Below are positions 52,851 to 63,756 of a DNA stretch of 64,000 bases, piece after piece. The notes under the pieces are model-generated. The model made no database searches and had not been told where the DNA came from. It saw only the letters and a list, made by a program, of their open reading frames with translations. The stretch's first letter is position 1. Every line of letters begins with the position of its first letter. The translations under genes were made by a program, and so were the position numbers. Origin of the DNA: Auriscalpium vulgare (taxonomy: Eukaryota; Basidiomycota; Agaricomycetes; Russulales; Auriscalpiaceae); NCBI GenBank assembly GCA_019915015.1, contig JAHBBC010000019.1:434001-498000 (forward strand), written 5' to 3'.

Positions 52851-55800
52851 ATGACTCGCAAACGACGAGGGTACCGCACGCGCGATGCCATCGTCGTACC
52901 GATGGATATCGATGGCAGCTCCACCGTTCCCGCAGCGCGGCACACCATTGTCGCTGTCCGTGCACGCAACAAGCCGTCTCAATCAACATCTCACCACGCT
53001 ATTTCTGCTACTCCCTCGCTACCTGCAGCAGCCGTTGAAACAGCCAATGCTGATCCGCCGGCCGTCGAAGACGAGAACACCACAGAATATACGCACGGCG
53101 AGGTCTACATTGAAGACATGCTCGAAGACATGGGCCCCGCCGAAAGCGACGCAGACGGGGTGGTGCTCATCGCAAGAAGAATCGGGTCTGTGCTCTTTTC
53201 ATCGCGGTGTTTGACTTCTGACACGGATCGCACAGGTCGCTCTGCTCAAAGAGTGGCTGCCCTTGCGCGACACATACGTCGACGAACTCATTCGGCACGA
53301 CGGCAGGGGCGACTATATCGGGGCAGCGCACTGCAGCGAGTGCGGGATCGCAACGCGCACCAGTCGATGCATCAATTGCTTGGGCTCACTCCTCTCTGCG
53401 ACGGTTGCCTCTGTGCGGCGCACACCACGAACCCTCTGCATCGCGTCCAGGTGTGCTAGATTTTCATCCTCGACTGCTGCTTACTTACCCCAATTTTTTA
53501 GCGGTGGAATGACACTTTCTTCGAGAAGTACTCGCTCGCAGAAGCCGGACTCTGCATCCAGCTGGGCCACGACAACCGGAGCTGTCCCAATCCCCGCGGT
53601 AGTACGACAAATCTCACCGTCATCGACACCAGCGGCGTCCACAAAATCGTGGTGCGCTTTTGCGATTGCGGGAACGTGGACACCGCCAGATCCTTTGTGC
53701 AATGCCTTCGCGCGCGCTGGTGGCCGCGACGGTGAAGCGCCCTCGGACAGTCGTGACGTTCCGAACGTGCAAGCTCTTCCACGCTCTGACATTGCAGGGC
53801 AAAATGAACGCATACGACTTTTGGCATGGCCTCTCGCGCGTCACGGACGGCAGCGGCGCCTTGCAGCGCCCAAGGTATGTTCACTACATGTGCCCTCGCA
53901 TGCGATTGATGCTTATCGTGTCTCTCAGGACCAATACAAAGATTTCATCCGAATCATGCGTTGCTTCCGGCACGTTCGCATGGCAAAACGAGGCGGCCGC
54001 GGTCACGATCCAGGCGGTCTCGAAGCTACGGATGTTGGGGAGCTGGTAGTTGAATGCCCCGCGTGTCCTCAACCCGGTCGGAACATGCCAGACGGTTGGG
54101 AGCTTGCTCCCGCAGGCGAGCAGTACGTGATTCAGCTGATTAATGCACCACAAGCTCATGGTGAATTTCAAGGTGGAAGTACGCTGTCATGCTCGCAATC
54201 GACGCAAACTTCAAACTTAAGCTCAAGAACCGCGGCCTCGCAGATGTGTCGCTCTCGTCGGGATGGGCGTACTTTGTGGAGAACGATCCCTATAAAGAGC
54301 ACGTGGCCAAATATATTGATCAGGAGGAGGTACGTTGTATTTCTTTGTCTCTCTTTCTCGACGTTTGCTGATATGTATCGCTCAGATGAAATGCTGTGAC
54401 TCTTCTTTCGCCGCACGCGACCACGCAACATGCCGACCCACAAGCGGTTCGCCATCAACGGTGTGGGAGCCGTGATCTGCGCGCGGCACTGCTTTCATCG
54501 TAAGAGTGGAATCGTTGACCTTCAGCGTGGCGAACGGTATGTTGCTCTTTTGCGGGCGATGTTCCAGGGTCACTGATCCGTTCACATCTCAGGTACTGCA
54601 ACATGGATTACGCTGTCCTCTCGACGATCGCGCGCACGGCATCTGGCATCAAGGTCATCGTCCTCTCATACGATATCGCATGCCAGTTCTCGAAGAACTT
54701 CCTGCTTCGGATGCAGCAATATCCAGAGGGCCTCCGCATCAACATCGATGGCGTCACATTAATCTTTGTCGTGCCGAAGTTCCATTTGCTCGCCCACGGT
54801 CAATCCTGCCAAGTCGTGTTCAACCTGAACTACACCGAGGGCGTGGGGCGGACTTGTGGGGAGGGTATAGAGAGTGGCTGGGCTGACACCAACGGCTCGG
54901 CACTGAGCACCCGCGAAATGTCGCCTGAGGGCCGTCATGAAGGCCTGGACGACTTTTTCGGGGCAATCAATTGGCGCAAGACTATTTCGCTTGGTGCGTG
55001 TGTTCCTATGTTAGTCCGGGCTTATTAATAACCACGGTGTTTTCAGGGAAACTCCTTGCACGCTCGCTCAAGGTGGCCGTTGTGGCGCTCGCTGAACAGA
55101 AGGCTGTGCTCGAGGACAGCAACCTCACCATCCCACTCGCCATCCGTGAACGGTGGGAGGGCATGGTCTTGGCGTGGGATGCGGACCACTCTCAGCCAAA
55201 CCCGTACGACGAACCGGAAGCAGGTATGTATGCCCTCAATCTCGTCGTAGACATCTCATTGATTGAAAATCTCAGTGACCACGCTCGCTGATGTACGTCT
55301 TGAACTGGCCCTCGAAGAATCCGCGGAGGCCAATGCGGGTGTCATGTCTCTCCATGAGACGTCGGCCAGCGTCTTCCTCGCTGTGTGGCTTGAGCTCGAG
55401 GACTTGCAGTGCGTACGCAATTCATTTTTGATTGACTGTCTGGCTGACGAAGCCACGTAGGTACGCCATCCGCATGCAAGCCAAGGACGATGAGAGCAAG
55501 ACGCCAGCGGGCAAAGTCGCCCTCCAAGAGAAGCGCAACGCATTGCAACATCGCATACGATCGTGGCAAGTGATCCAGAAGATTTACATGCCAGCTGTCG
55601 CAGCGCTTCTGGCGGCTGCCCTGTCCGCAGAGCCGTCCGAGTTGACGCCCCCTACTGTCGACTCAGTGATGGCCGCATCGTCTCACTCCACATCCGCCAT
55701 CCCCGCCGCCTCGCCCGTCGGACCCATTGCGGCCAATTTGACACACGCCGTCACGGTTACAATTCCATCCACGACTGCGCCGGTCACTGACGTGGCACCG

Positions 55801-56853
55801 CCTGCGCCCAGGCGTTCAAGACGAGGGCGGCGAGCTGCCGCCTTGGCTGCAGCGGCGGACGCAGGTGGCACCAAAATTGAAGACGAACCACTGTATCTTC
55901 CATCGTCGATACCGGAGGACATGTGGGAGCAGGGGTTCTCGCTGGGGTTGATCATCAAGTACCGGCGACTTCGAGTCGGCCAAGCCGAGGACGCTCTCCA
56001 CAACATCCGCCGGCTGCTGCGCCTACGCACAGGCCTCATCCATTACAAGCACGTTTTCGTGGACGGGCCTGGTCAGAACTCCAACACTCGCGCGCGCAAT
56101 CAAATAGCGAGGCTGCAAATGCGGATCAAGAGATATGTTGTGCAGTATCGCACGGCGCGTGCAGCGCTGCTTGTGGTTTGGCCAGACGGGCCGTGGATGG
56201 CTCGACTGCAGGAGCTCTTGGACGAGCATGTCCGAGCGCCGCGTGAGAACGAGGAGGGGCCAGGAGAAGGGCATCGGGCGCTCTCATGGATCTGGCGAGC
56301 CCTTCCTCACGAAGCGCGTGACGTCCCGGGGCACCAAGATGACATGACTGAGGACGAGGTCCATGAAGGTGAGACAAGTCGCTTGTATTGTTTTGACTGT
56401 TCGCTGACGTCTGTTGCAGGTTTGCGTGTTGACTGGGTGCGTGCGCGGGCTCGCGTGCGCCGTTGGGACGAAGAAGTCCGACATTTGCAGGAGGAAATGC
56501 CGCGATCCGTCGCGTTTCTTCATTACAAGTCCAACTGGTGGTCCGCGCAAGCCAACCTTCGCTCCGATGTCCCTGCGGACATTCGTGACGGCCTCCGGGC
56601 ATACGCTGCCCGCCACGCCGCCATGTACATGAAAATTGCAGGTGGTTTCCAGGAGATCTGGACGGCTGTGCTCTCGGCACACAACCTGCCGGTCCCGTGG
56701 GCTGAAGCCAGTCCATTGAGTGCAGCCGACGTAGTTACTCCGCCGGCTACTGACAACGCGCAAGTCGATGGTGCGGACGACAGCGATAGCGAGTCAGAGG
56801 CAACAGAGGGTTCTGTCGTGCACAGCTCCGATGACGAAGATGTGCTTGATTGA
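52851..56853 (+). pseudogene. KDZ transposase B, two frame breaks
   Basis: ATG 52851 opens TRKRRGYRTRDA. The zinc region shows HCSECGIATRTSRCINC then CDGCLCAAHTTNPLHRVQ, but a CT-dinucleotide expansion near 53395 breaks the frame between them. The core has LFHALTLQGKMNAYDFWHGLSRVTDGSG, Asp in LAIDANFKLKLK, one base missing near 54432, NGVGAVICARHCF, Asp in VLSYDIACQF, and EGVGRTCGEGIESGWADTN. The long C-terminal region (55443-56853) is intact: EDEPLYLPSSIPEDMWEQGF, HYKHVFVDGPGQNSNTRARNQI and an acidic-Ser tail. About ten GT-AG introns. KDZ enzymes are RNase H-fold cut-and-paste transposases. It is about two-thirds similar by eye to element A. Confidence 0.77.
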
Positions 56854-57006
56854 TAGTAGCTGCATAGTGTACTATGTATTTGGGGTCGTAACTTTGTAAT
56901 TGTGGGCTGTAAATTTTAGCTGCATGTCTGGTTCCCATTTGCGAGGGAGGAAAGACAACATATGTCCACAGAGCTGACTTAGAGAAATTTTTGTGCCGAG
57001 GATTTC

Positions 57007-57673
57007 ACTATAGTGATGTGGGAATGGACTTAGAGATTTCAGCCGTGCGCCTTGAACACTTTAGTCGTAGAGTCAAATTCACTTAGCAATTATCTACTAT
57101 AGTCAATTGACCGAAAATGCGGTTTTCTGGGGTACATCGGAAGATATGTACTATAGTATTGGTTTCTACTGTAGTGAATACACATTCACTATAGTCGATT
57201 CACTGAAAACGCGGTTTTCTGGAGGACATCACAAGATATGTACTATAGTATGGGTTTTCTACAGTAGTGAATACACATTCACTATAGTCGATTCACTGAA
57301 AACGCGGTTTTCTGGGGTACATCGCAAGATATGTACTATAGTATGGGTTTTCTACTGTAGTGAATACACATTCACTATAGTTGATTCACTGAAAACACGG
57401 TTTTCTGGGGTACATCGCAAGATATTTACTATAGTATGGGCTTTCTACTGTAGTGAATACACATTCACTATAGTTGATTCACTGAAAACGTGGTTTTCCA
57501 GGGTATATCACAGAATATGCACTGTAGTATTGGATTCCCAAGGCTCATTTCACTATAGTATTGCCTACATGTACTATAGTAATGCTCAGTACCTCCGAGT
57601 ACCTCATGTACTACACATACTGCTATCAGTACAACACTAGCCCTGCTATTGTAGTACCTTAGTTAACTATAGT
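57007..57673. repeat. ACTATAGT palindrome array, right end of KDZ element B
   Basis: Begins about 150 bp after the transposase stop and ends 14 bp before the element terminus. A 93-bp unit repeats nearly five times (about 57085-57535). Each unit holds three octamers (ACTATAGT, ACTGTAGT, ACTATAGT) and the palindrome GAAAACGCGGTTTTC. The spacer sequence differs from the 82-bp unit of element A, although the octamer is the same. The 177-aa open frame here is a by-product of the repeat. Confidence 0.87.
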
Positions 57674-57687
57674 CCTCCCCACAGTTG

Positions 57688-57697
57688 CGAACGGGAG
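57688..57697 (+). repeat. Target-site duplication of KDZ element B, right copy
   Basis: CGAACGGGAG, identical to 39822-39831. The base before it is the end of the element (..CACAGTTG). Confidence 0.7.
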
Positions 57698-58952
57698 GTT
57701 ACGCTACGTCTAGAGTGGGTCGACAAAGTCAACCAGCTTGTGGTGCGTGCTGGTCCCCGACCGCGTCTTTTCCCGGCTTGACTGATGATGAACTCAATTC
57801 CAGACCCTTTCTTCAATCCGCGCGTCCCGCAGCCTGCGCGATCTTGCCTTCCACTTCACCTCGCCGATCCTCGAGTTCATGGTGAAGCTCGTTCCAGCGT
57901 CCGCCCCTCTTGCCCAGCGCTTCGAGGGCACCCTCATGCGTACCCTCCCCTACTCAGCGCGCGCCAGCCCGCGGTGGTCCCAGATGTTCTCCCCTTTCCC
58001 CGCCGACGCTACCGATGCGGAACTCCACGTCTTGATCACCATCGTGGAGGCTGGGCTCTGGACCGTGTACTACTTCGGGGACGGTTCTGTCGAATCCTAC
58101 CTCCATGAAATCACGGAGTTGCATGGCGCCTTCCCCACCCTGCGTCCTCAGGGCATGCAGAGTTGGCTCCTACGTGATTTCGACGCCCGGGCCGTCCATG
58201 GGATGTTTGTTATTACCCGCGAAGACACCGTGTGCCGAGCCCTGGCCTACCACGTCCGTGGTGCCTCCAGCTCCCCCCCCTCTTGTGCCTACGCGGGCCG
58301 CCTCACCACGGGCGTGGTGTGCTACCTGTTGGGAGGCCTTGCGGAGGACTCGGTGGATATGTTACGGGACTTTACCACCATTTCTGAGGCCTTCGACACG
58401 TTTCGCGATATTTGGGCGGACTGGCCACTGGTGTTGGATCGCCTCGACATGCGCTGGGCCGCGATGGCAACCTGTATGGGCGGGATGCTGGACGCATGTG
58501 GATTAGGATCCCGCCTCCTCGCCAACCTCCAGCCCGCAGACTTCCTGGTCCAGGATATCAGCGTGGCCTCGATTCGCGCCATCGAGCGGATCAGTTCTGC
58601 GCGCCTCTCGCACATCTCCTCCTCCCGCTCCACGCCTCGCTTCTCCCGCGCCAGACAGGCCAGGCTCGCGTCCCCTCCTCGCGCCGTCCCCGTCCGTCAT
58701 CATCGCCGCCTCCCTTCCGCTGCCCGGCGCCAACGTCGCACCCCTCGCCAGCCCTTCTTCTCTCCTCCCTTCCCGGTACCTCCGGTTGCTCCTGCCGCTC
58801 CCTTCGTGTCACTCGCCGCTGTTGCGCCCCCCGCGCCGGACCATGCCCCTGGCTCTGCCTCGCCCACCGTCGCCGCCCCCTCCTTCCAGGATGTCGGCAC
58901 GCCTCCGGCTACTGCGGCGGCTGGTCCCGCTGCCCCCGAGCCCGTCGCTTAG
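57688..58952 (+). pseudogene. 3' part of the gene interrupted by KDZ element B
   Basis: Starts with the second copy of CGAACGGGAG, continues EVTLRLEWVDKVNQLV, then an intron (57743-57803) with donor GTGCGT and acceptor CCAG, and TLSSIRASRSLRDLAFHFTSPILEFMVKLVPASAPL. The body reads PADATDAELHVLITIVEAGLWTVYYFGDGSVESYL and MRWAAMATCMGGMLDACGLGSRL. It ends in an Ala/Pro-rich tail at TAG 58950-58952; AATAAA follows near 59166. The family is not recognised. The promoter and first 35 codons are at 39727-39831. Without the insertion the gene would be open throughout. Confidence 0.6.
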
Positions 58953-59412
58953 CCGATCGCGAGGTTCCTTCAAAAGGAGGCGCCCACTGCTTCAACAGCA
59001 GCGGGTCTTAGTGCCTCGAGGTAGGGACGTGCGCCGCATCCTGGTCGGGTGTTCCCGCGTCTTGCTGTCCTGCTATCTGTTCGCTATCGCTATGTTCATA
59101 GTTGTTCGCTATCCGTCGCTACTTCTTTGCTGTACACATAGATTTTGCTGTCCTGATATCTCCCAAATAAAGTCGCTTGCTTGATTCACACTTGCGCGCG
59201 CTCCCTCCGATTTGACCCAAGACCCGCCTTGTCCTAAACTTATTGCGTCTGTCGGCGTCCGTCCGCTTTGAGCTTCGCTAGGGTTCGCGAACTCGGTTTA
59301 CCACGTCGTCTTGTCCCCCGTTCGTACTTCCCTTCACGCGAAACTCCGTCTAATCCTCCCCCCAACTGAAATATCGACTGTCCTCAGTCGCCGTAGTGCT
59401 GGGCGGTACCTC
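58953..59412. other. 3' flank with a gypsy-type polypurine tract and hairpin
   Basis: Holds the 3' UTR of the interrupted gene. On the minus strand it holds the sequence just past the gypsy Pol stop: a hairpin CGACTG-tcct-CAGTCG (59375-59390) and a polypurine tract AGTTGGGGGGAGGA (59353-59366). Any LTR beyond it (leftwards) could not be paired with a second copy. Confidence 0.4.
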
Positions 59413-62400
59413 TTAGACGGTGATCTCGTTGTCCTTGTCATTGTCTTCCAGGGTGGGGTCATCTGCTTCCTCTTCATGAATGGCGTCGTGATCCTGCCTA
59501 TCTCCATGAAGGAGCTCGTCCACCCTTGACTGCGGGACATCCAGAAATTCCGGCAACTCTGGCAGCGCACTGTTCGTTCGCACGAAGTAAGGCAGAACGC
59601 GAAACTCCGCGACCGGTCGGTCGAAGAGCGCACCGTGAAGGTCCGCGAGCACGTAAGGTCCCCCTTTCCGTCGGCCAATTACCACGAACGGTCCATCGTA
59701 GCGCGGAAGCATTTTGCGATCTAATGACTTCTCATACCGCGTGAACCGTAGGAGGACCAAGTCGCCTCTCTTGAAATTGTAGTCGCGAATCGTCGCTTCG
59801 TGGTCACACTCGAATTTTACCGCCGCGATACGTCGCGCTTCGAAAACTTTGTCGTGGATGGTCCTTAACTGCGCTTTTCTCTTTTGTAGGGCAATTGCCC
59901 TGCGCGCTATGAGGTCTGTGGATGACAGTAGAGACTCGGGCGGAGGCATCAAGTATGAAGCCTCGATGATATCCAGCGGCATTAGCAGCTGCGTTCCTGT
60001 TACCGCGAAGTATGGCGAGCAGCCCATCCTCCGCCTGATCGTTATCCTGTCCGACCAGAATACCGAGTACGCGACCAAGGACCGTTTTGCAGCATTTCCA
60101 TCGGCTGCCTTGTACAGCGCTTGACGTACGTCGAAGTGAGACCGCTCGACTATTCCGTTGGCTCGCGAATTATATCCCGATATTCGAATGTGCCGGACTC
60201 CATACTTATGCGCCAGGGATTCCAAGGCCGACACGAACGGTGCGCCGTTGTCTGTGACCACTTCTCGCAGGGCGCCCCACCGGCACAAGACGTCTTCAAA
60301 AATCCATTTCGCGATGGCGTCCGCCGTCTCCGCCCTTAGCATTCTCCACTCTGGATAGTGGGTTACGGAGCAGCGTCCTTGCACGATGTATTTGAATCCG
60401 CCGCTTGCTGGCATATGCATGGTGTCTGCATACATCTTTGCGAAAAGGTTCGCCGGCGTTGCCACAGGCCACGTCTGCGTCCATGTATGGCCACCAGAAA
60501 CGCTCCAACAGCATCATCCGCGTCGCGTAGACGCCTTTGTGTCCGACATCGTCATGAGCTGCTTTGAGGACCGCGATACGTCGGTCTCCTCCCAGCACGA
60601 GTTGGTGCCTGCCTTGGTGGTGCCTTTTGAAAAGGCGGTCCCCATCCCTGAAGAACTGGAGCGCGTATCTAGCGAAACGAGCGAACTGTTCGTCGGTCAA
60701 GTCCGCTGGCCGCGCCAGGGTCCCCTAACCAGTCCCTGACTAGTTCCAGCCGCTTATCAGCTTCATGAGCCTTGTCTGATCTGGGAACATCGCGATACGT
60801 TGCGTCCTGTGCTGGTGCGGGTTGCATTTGGACCGTAGTTGCCCAGACGTCGGCCGGTTCATCGTGGGAGCGCCGGGCCTCCTCGCGACGTATCGCGTCC
60901 TGGCTTGAACCAGCCCCATGTTCGTCTGCTATGCTTCCTGGCCCCGTCAATCCAGCTTGCCGTCGCGAGGCTCTCTCTTGCGCTGTCTTCGGGACTACCA
61001 TGTTTACAATATGTGCGAAACCATACACCGCATCAACCCAGTCTTCGAAGTCGTCTTCCTGTTCCGGAGCGTTTCCTGGTTGCCTGCGCCGCCTGGATAG
61101 GCCGTCGGGCCCGTGGAAGAGTCCCGGCACGTGCACTAGCTCAAAATGGAACATCAGGATGCCTATAATCCACCTGTTCATACTGGCCGATGGCTCGGGG
61201 TCAGGATTTTCCAGCATGCCTTTGATATACCTGGCGTCGACCTCAATGGTCAGGTTCCTCACCCCTATCAGGTAGACTTTAAGGGCCCGCAGGGCTTGAA
61301 AGAGACCGTAGAGCTCCAGCTTGGGCTGCGAGAACCGCGCTTCGCGATCGTTTAGCGCGATGCTACCAAATCGAGAATATCGGCGTCTCTTCCTGTCTTG
61401 GGGAATGTTGGGGTCCGCCTGACTCAATAGGAAACCCACCGCGATGTACGAGGTGTCTACCGCTAGGATCACGGGGGCCTCCGACGTGTAATCAATCGGT
61501 AGGAGCGCTGGCGATGCGAGGACTGCCTCCTTGAGGTCCTCCATAGCTCGCGACTGTTCGGGTCCCCATTCGAACGGGACGTCCTTTCTCGTCAGGTGTG
61601 TCAAGGCATGGGCTCGGTGCGCAAAGTTTTGGATAAAGATGCGCAGGACTCCAACTGTCCCCAAGAAAGCCCGTACGTCTGAGAGGTCCGTGCACGGCCC
61701 CCAATTGCGAATCTTCGCGACCGCCTTATGCTGTTGTTGCCGGGGATCGTTTCGTATCCTCCGCCTTCCGTCCTGTAGTCCGAGTCCGGCCCCTTCAGGG
61801 GAACGTCGTCTATAAAAGGCACCGTAATATGTGGGATTTCCGGTTGGAGAATAAAGGTCACGTCGTCGTGGAAGATCGGGACGGAATTCGTCCACCCCAT
61901 AGGCAGGGTCACCAGCCGTTTTGCGCCGTACGGCGTCTGGAAAGTCGTGAGGTCCCTTGAGGCTTCATCTAGTCTCCTTTCGTCATAGCCCACGTAGAGG
62001 TCCAGAATTCCCCCGCACGGCTGCCCCGCAAACTGCTCTGCCAAATGATCTGGGAAGGGGGTACTCCTGAGTGCGCGATGGTCACCGCATTCAGGGGTTC
62101 CAGGCTATGGACTATACGGAGGCTGGTCCCGTCCTTCTTAACCACACAGAACCACCTAGAGCGGTACAACGAGTTTGAGTCCTCGTAGACGCCCGCGGCG
62201 ATCTTGGTCTTGATGAGTGCCATGACCTTGTCGTATATCCCCGGCGGAATCGGAATATTTCGCTGAACCCACGGCCGATGCGGAACTACTGGTATTGTGA
62301 CGGGGGGGAAGAAGTCTTCTCGGAAGCGCCCCTGCTCCAAGTCGTCCCAGGCAAATGCTTCGTTTTGTGCGCACATAAACGCATGCATGAGCTTCCTTTC

Positions 62401-62742
62401 TTCCGGCCATAGGAAGTCTCCGTTGTGGACTCGGTCAAATTGTTCGCGACGCTCCGCGGTGTACCTTCCCGTGGGTACGAAGTCCGGTGGCTTCTCTGGG
62501 AGCGGCGGCATATCCGCCAGGGGGTCCCCTCTGATCTCTCTGAGGATCTGGAAGTGCTCTGGCAGGTCCGTACGAATGGGCTTCACCTTGAGGTGTGCTG
62601 GCTTGTAACGCTTCTTCGTGGCCGCAAAGATTTCGCGCTGCATCGCGGTCGGCTGTAGCTCACCTCGGTCCGTTTCCTCCTCTCTTTCTCTCCCACTCTC
62701 GCCGTCTCCCCAGTCTGCCGTCGTCCAAATAAACATCAGCAA
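59413..62742 (-). pseudogene. Degenerate Ty3/gypsy Pol (RT, RNase H, integrase)
   Basis: From 62742 leftwards on minus, the RT N-terminal region (PWVQRNIPIPPGIYDKVMALI, SRWFCVVKKDGTSLRIVHSLEPLN) shifts frame near 62000. It continues LDLYVGYDERRLDEASRDLTTFQTPYGAKRLVTLPMGWTN and the active site PFIDDVPLKGP. Another shift near 61750 precedes RNase H (ILAVDTSYIAVGFLLSQADP) and the H2 half of the integrase zinc finger (HDDVGHKGVYATRMMLLERFWW). The CxxC half is deleted near 60465. The integrase core follows (DTMHMPASGG, VVTDNGAPFVSALE, NGIVERSH) with a C-terminal RRKGGPYVLADLHGALF domain. Gag and protease are absent. The order RT-RNase H-integrase identifies Ty3/gypsy. It is clearly dead. Confidence 0.85.
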
Positions 62743-63756
62743 AAGGGCCGTGGTCTCAGGTGGGCTCGTATGATCTCAGGTGGACCTTGGATGGGTCTCC
62801 AGCCTAGGCATGCCCTGGCAAGGTCACCGGTCTGGGGTCGACCTCGAATAGCCTCATGTCGAATGGTTGAGTTCGATAGTCTCGGGACCTTCCCATGGCT
62901 GCGAGACTGGGATAGCCACGCATGGCTATCCGAGGCCATACGAGCCGACCCGAGCCTCGGGACCTAGCCAAGGCTGCAAGACTCGGTTCACCAGACATTG
63001 TGATACAAGCGGAGGGCAGTCTGTTAGTTCATCTTACGGTCAAAGCAGTTCATGGGCAAAATGAATATTATATTGACATTACAGTAAGTTATACAGTACA
63101 CTAGAGACACACCGACGGCCTGCACGACGTCGGGCAAACCGTTCACCTTGCATCGCGGGGCAGCATCGCCCTCGGAGCCCCTCACGCACAAGCAGCACAC
63201 AGAAAGCGATGTTGAGGAAGGGTGAGACATAGGGTATGACGAGTATAAACCTAGGAGAAAATGTTACGGCGGGTGAGTGTACCTTGTAGGCTCGTGGAGG
63301 TCGTCATAGTAATCATGATAGTCCTGCGGACGTGTGGTGAGATGCGGAAAGCCAGGAGGTAGACGTCACGTACCTAGGAAGCTAGCCCGGGGCTAGCAAC
63401 ATCAACTAGCCATTGTACTAGTCACAGCAGGCGTGAGCTATGCTAAAGAATGGCAGCGCGTGTGATAAGTATATGCGTACCTGTTGACCGACGCAGTGAA
63501 CGAGAGGCTCAACCTGGGATTCTTGTCAGTCGACGCGCGAGGATGCGAGAGGAAGGGAGCTCACCTGCACAATTCAGCGCTCAAAGGGAGGCCGGGCCGC
63601 CAGCCAGGGAAGAAAGCAGCGGAGCGACGGGCAGATGGGCCTTGGCAGAATGAGGGAGGGAGGGAAAGGGCAACGAGACAGCGAACGCGCTCCACCGCTC
63701 TATATATATGAGCAAAGAGCGGAGTTTAAAAGCACGATGCGACGCGGAGTCGAGTC
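62743..63756. other. Stretch without a supported gene, with short duplicated motifs
   Basis: Between 62750 and 63000 the sequence contains near-repeats (CTCGGGACCT followed by CC(A/T)(T/A)GGCTGC(G/A)AGACT, and GATAGCCACGCATGGCTATC, a palindrome). No ORF is convincing. A TATATATAT near 63700 may be the promoter of the next gene. Confidence 0.4.

Larger units (their letters stand above)
39832..57687 (+). mobile_element. 17.9-kb cargo-bearing KDZ transposon B
   Basis: Bounded by a 10-bp direct repeat, this 17,856-bp block carries from left to right a palindrome array, a split conserved gene (minus), an AT-rich satellite, a two-domain RNase H1 N-terminal-like gene, the KDZ accessory gene, the KDZ transposase and a second palindrome array. 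The right end reads inward CAACTGTG, as in element A. A CTACAA(C/T)AGCAGG(C/G)C motif lies 29 bp inside the left end and 33 bp inside the right end in inverted orientation. Removing the block plus one repeat copy restores one open frame across the junction. The left terminus does not itself match CAACTGTG, so the TIRs are imperfect. Confidence 0.68.

Noticed and set aside
57107..57640. 177-aa open frame in the right palindrome array
   Set aside because: Product is a repeat of the 93-bp unit; it is explained by the tandem structure and not by coding constraint.
39832..57687. Starship element
   Set aside because: No tyrosine recombinase (DUF3435 captain) is visible. The only transposase is KDZ, and the direct repeat and palindrome arrays fit a cut-and-paste element.
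31114..57687. TET/JBP dioxygenase cargo
   Set aside because: KDZ elements of basidiomycetes are reported to associate with TET/JBP genes, but no HxD...H dioxygenase pattern was found in any frame of this region.
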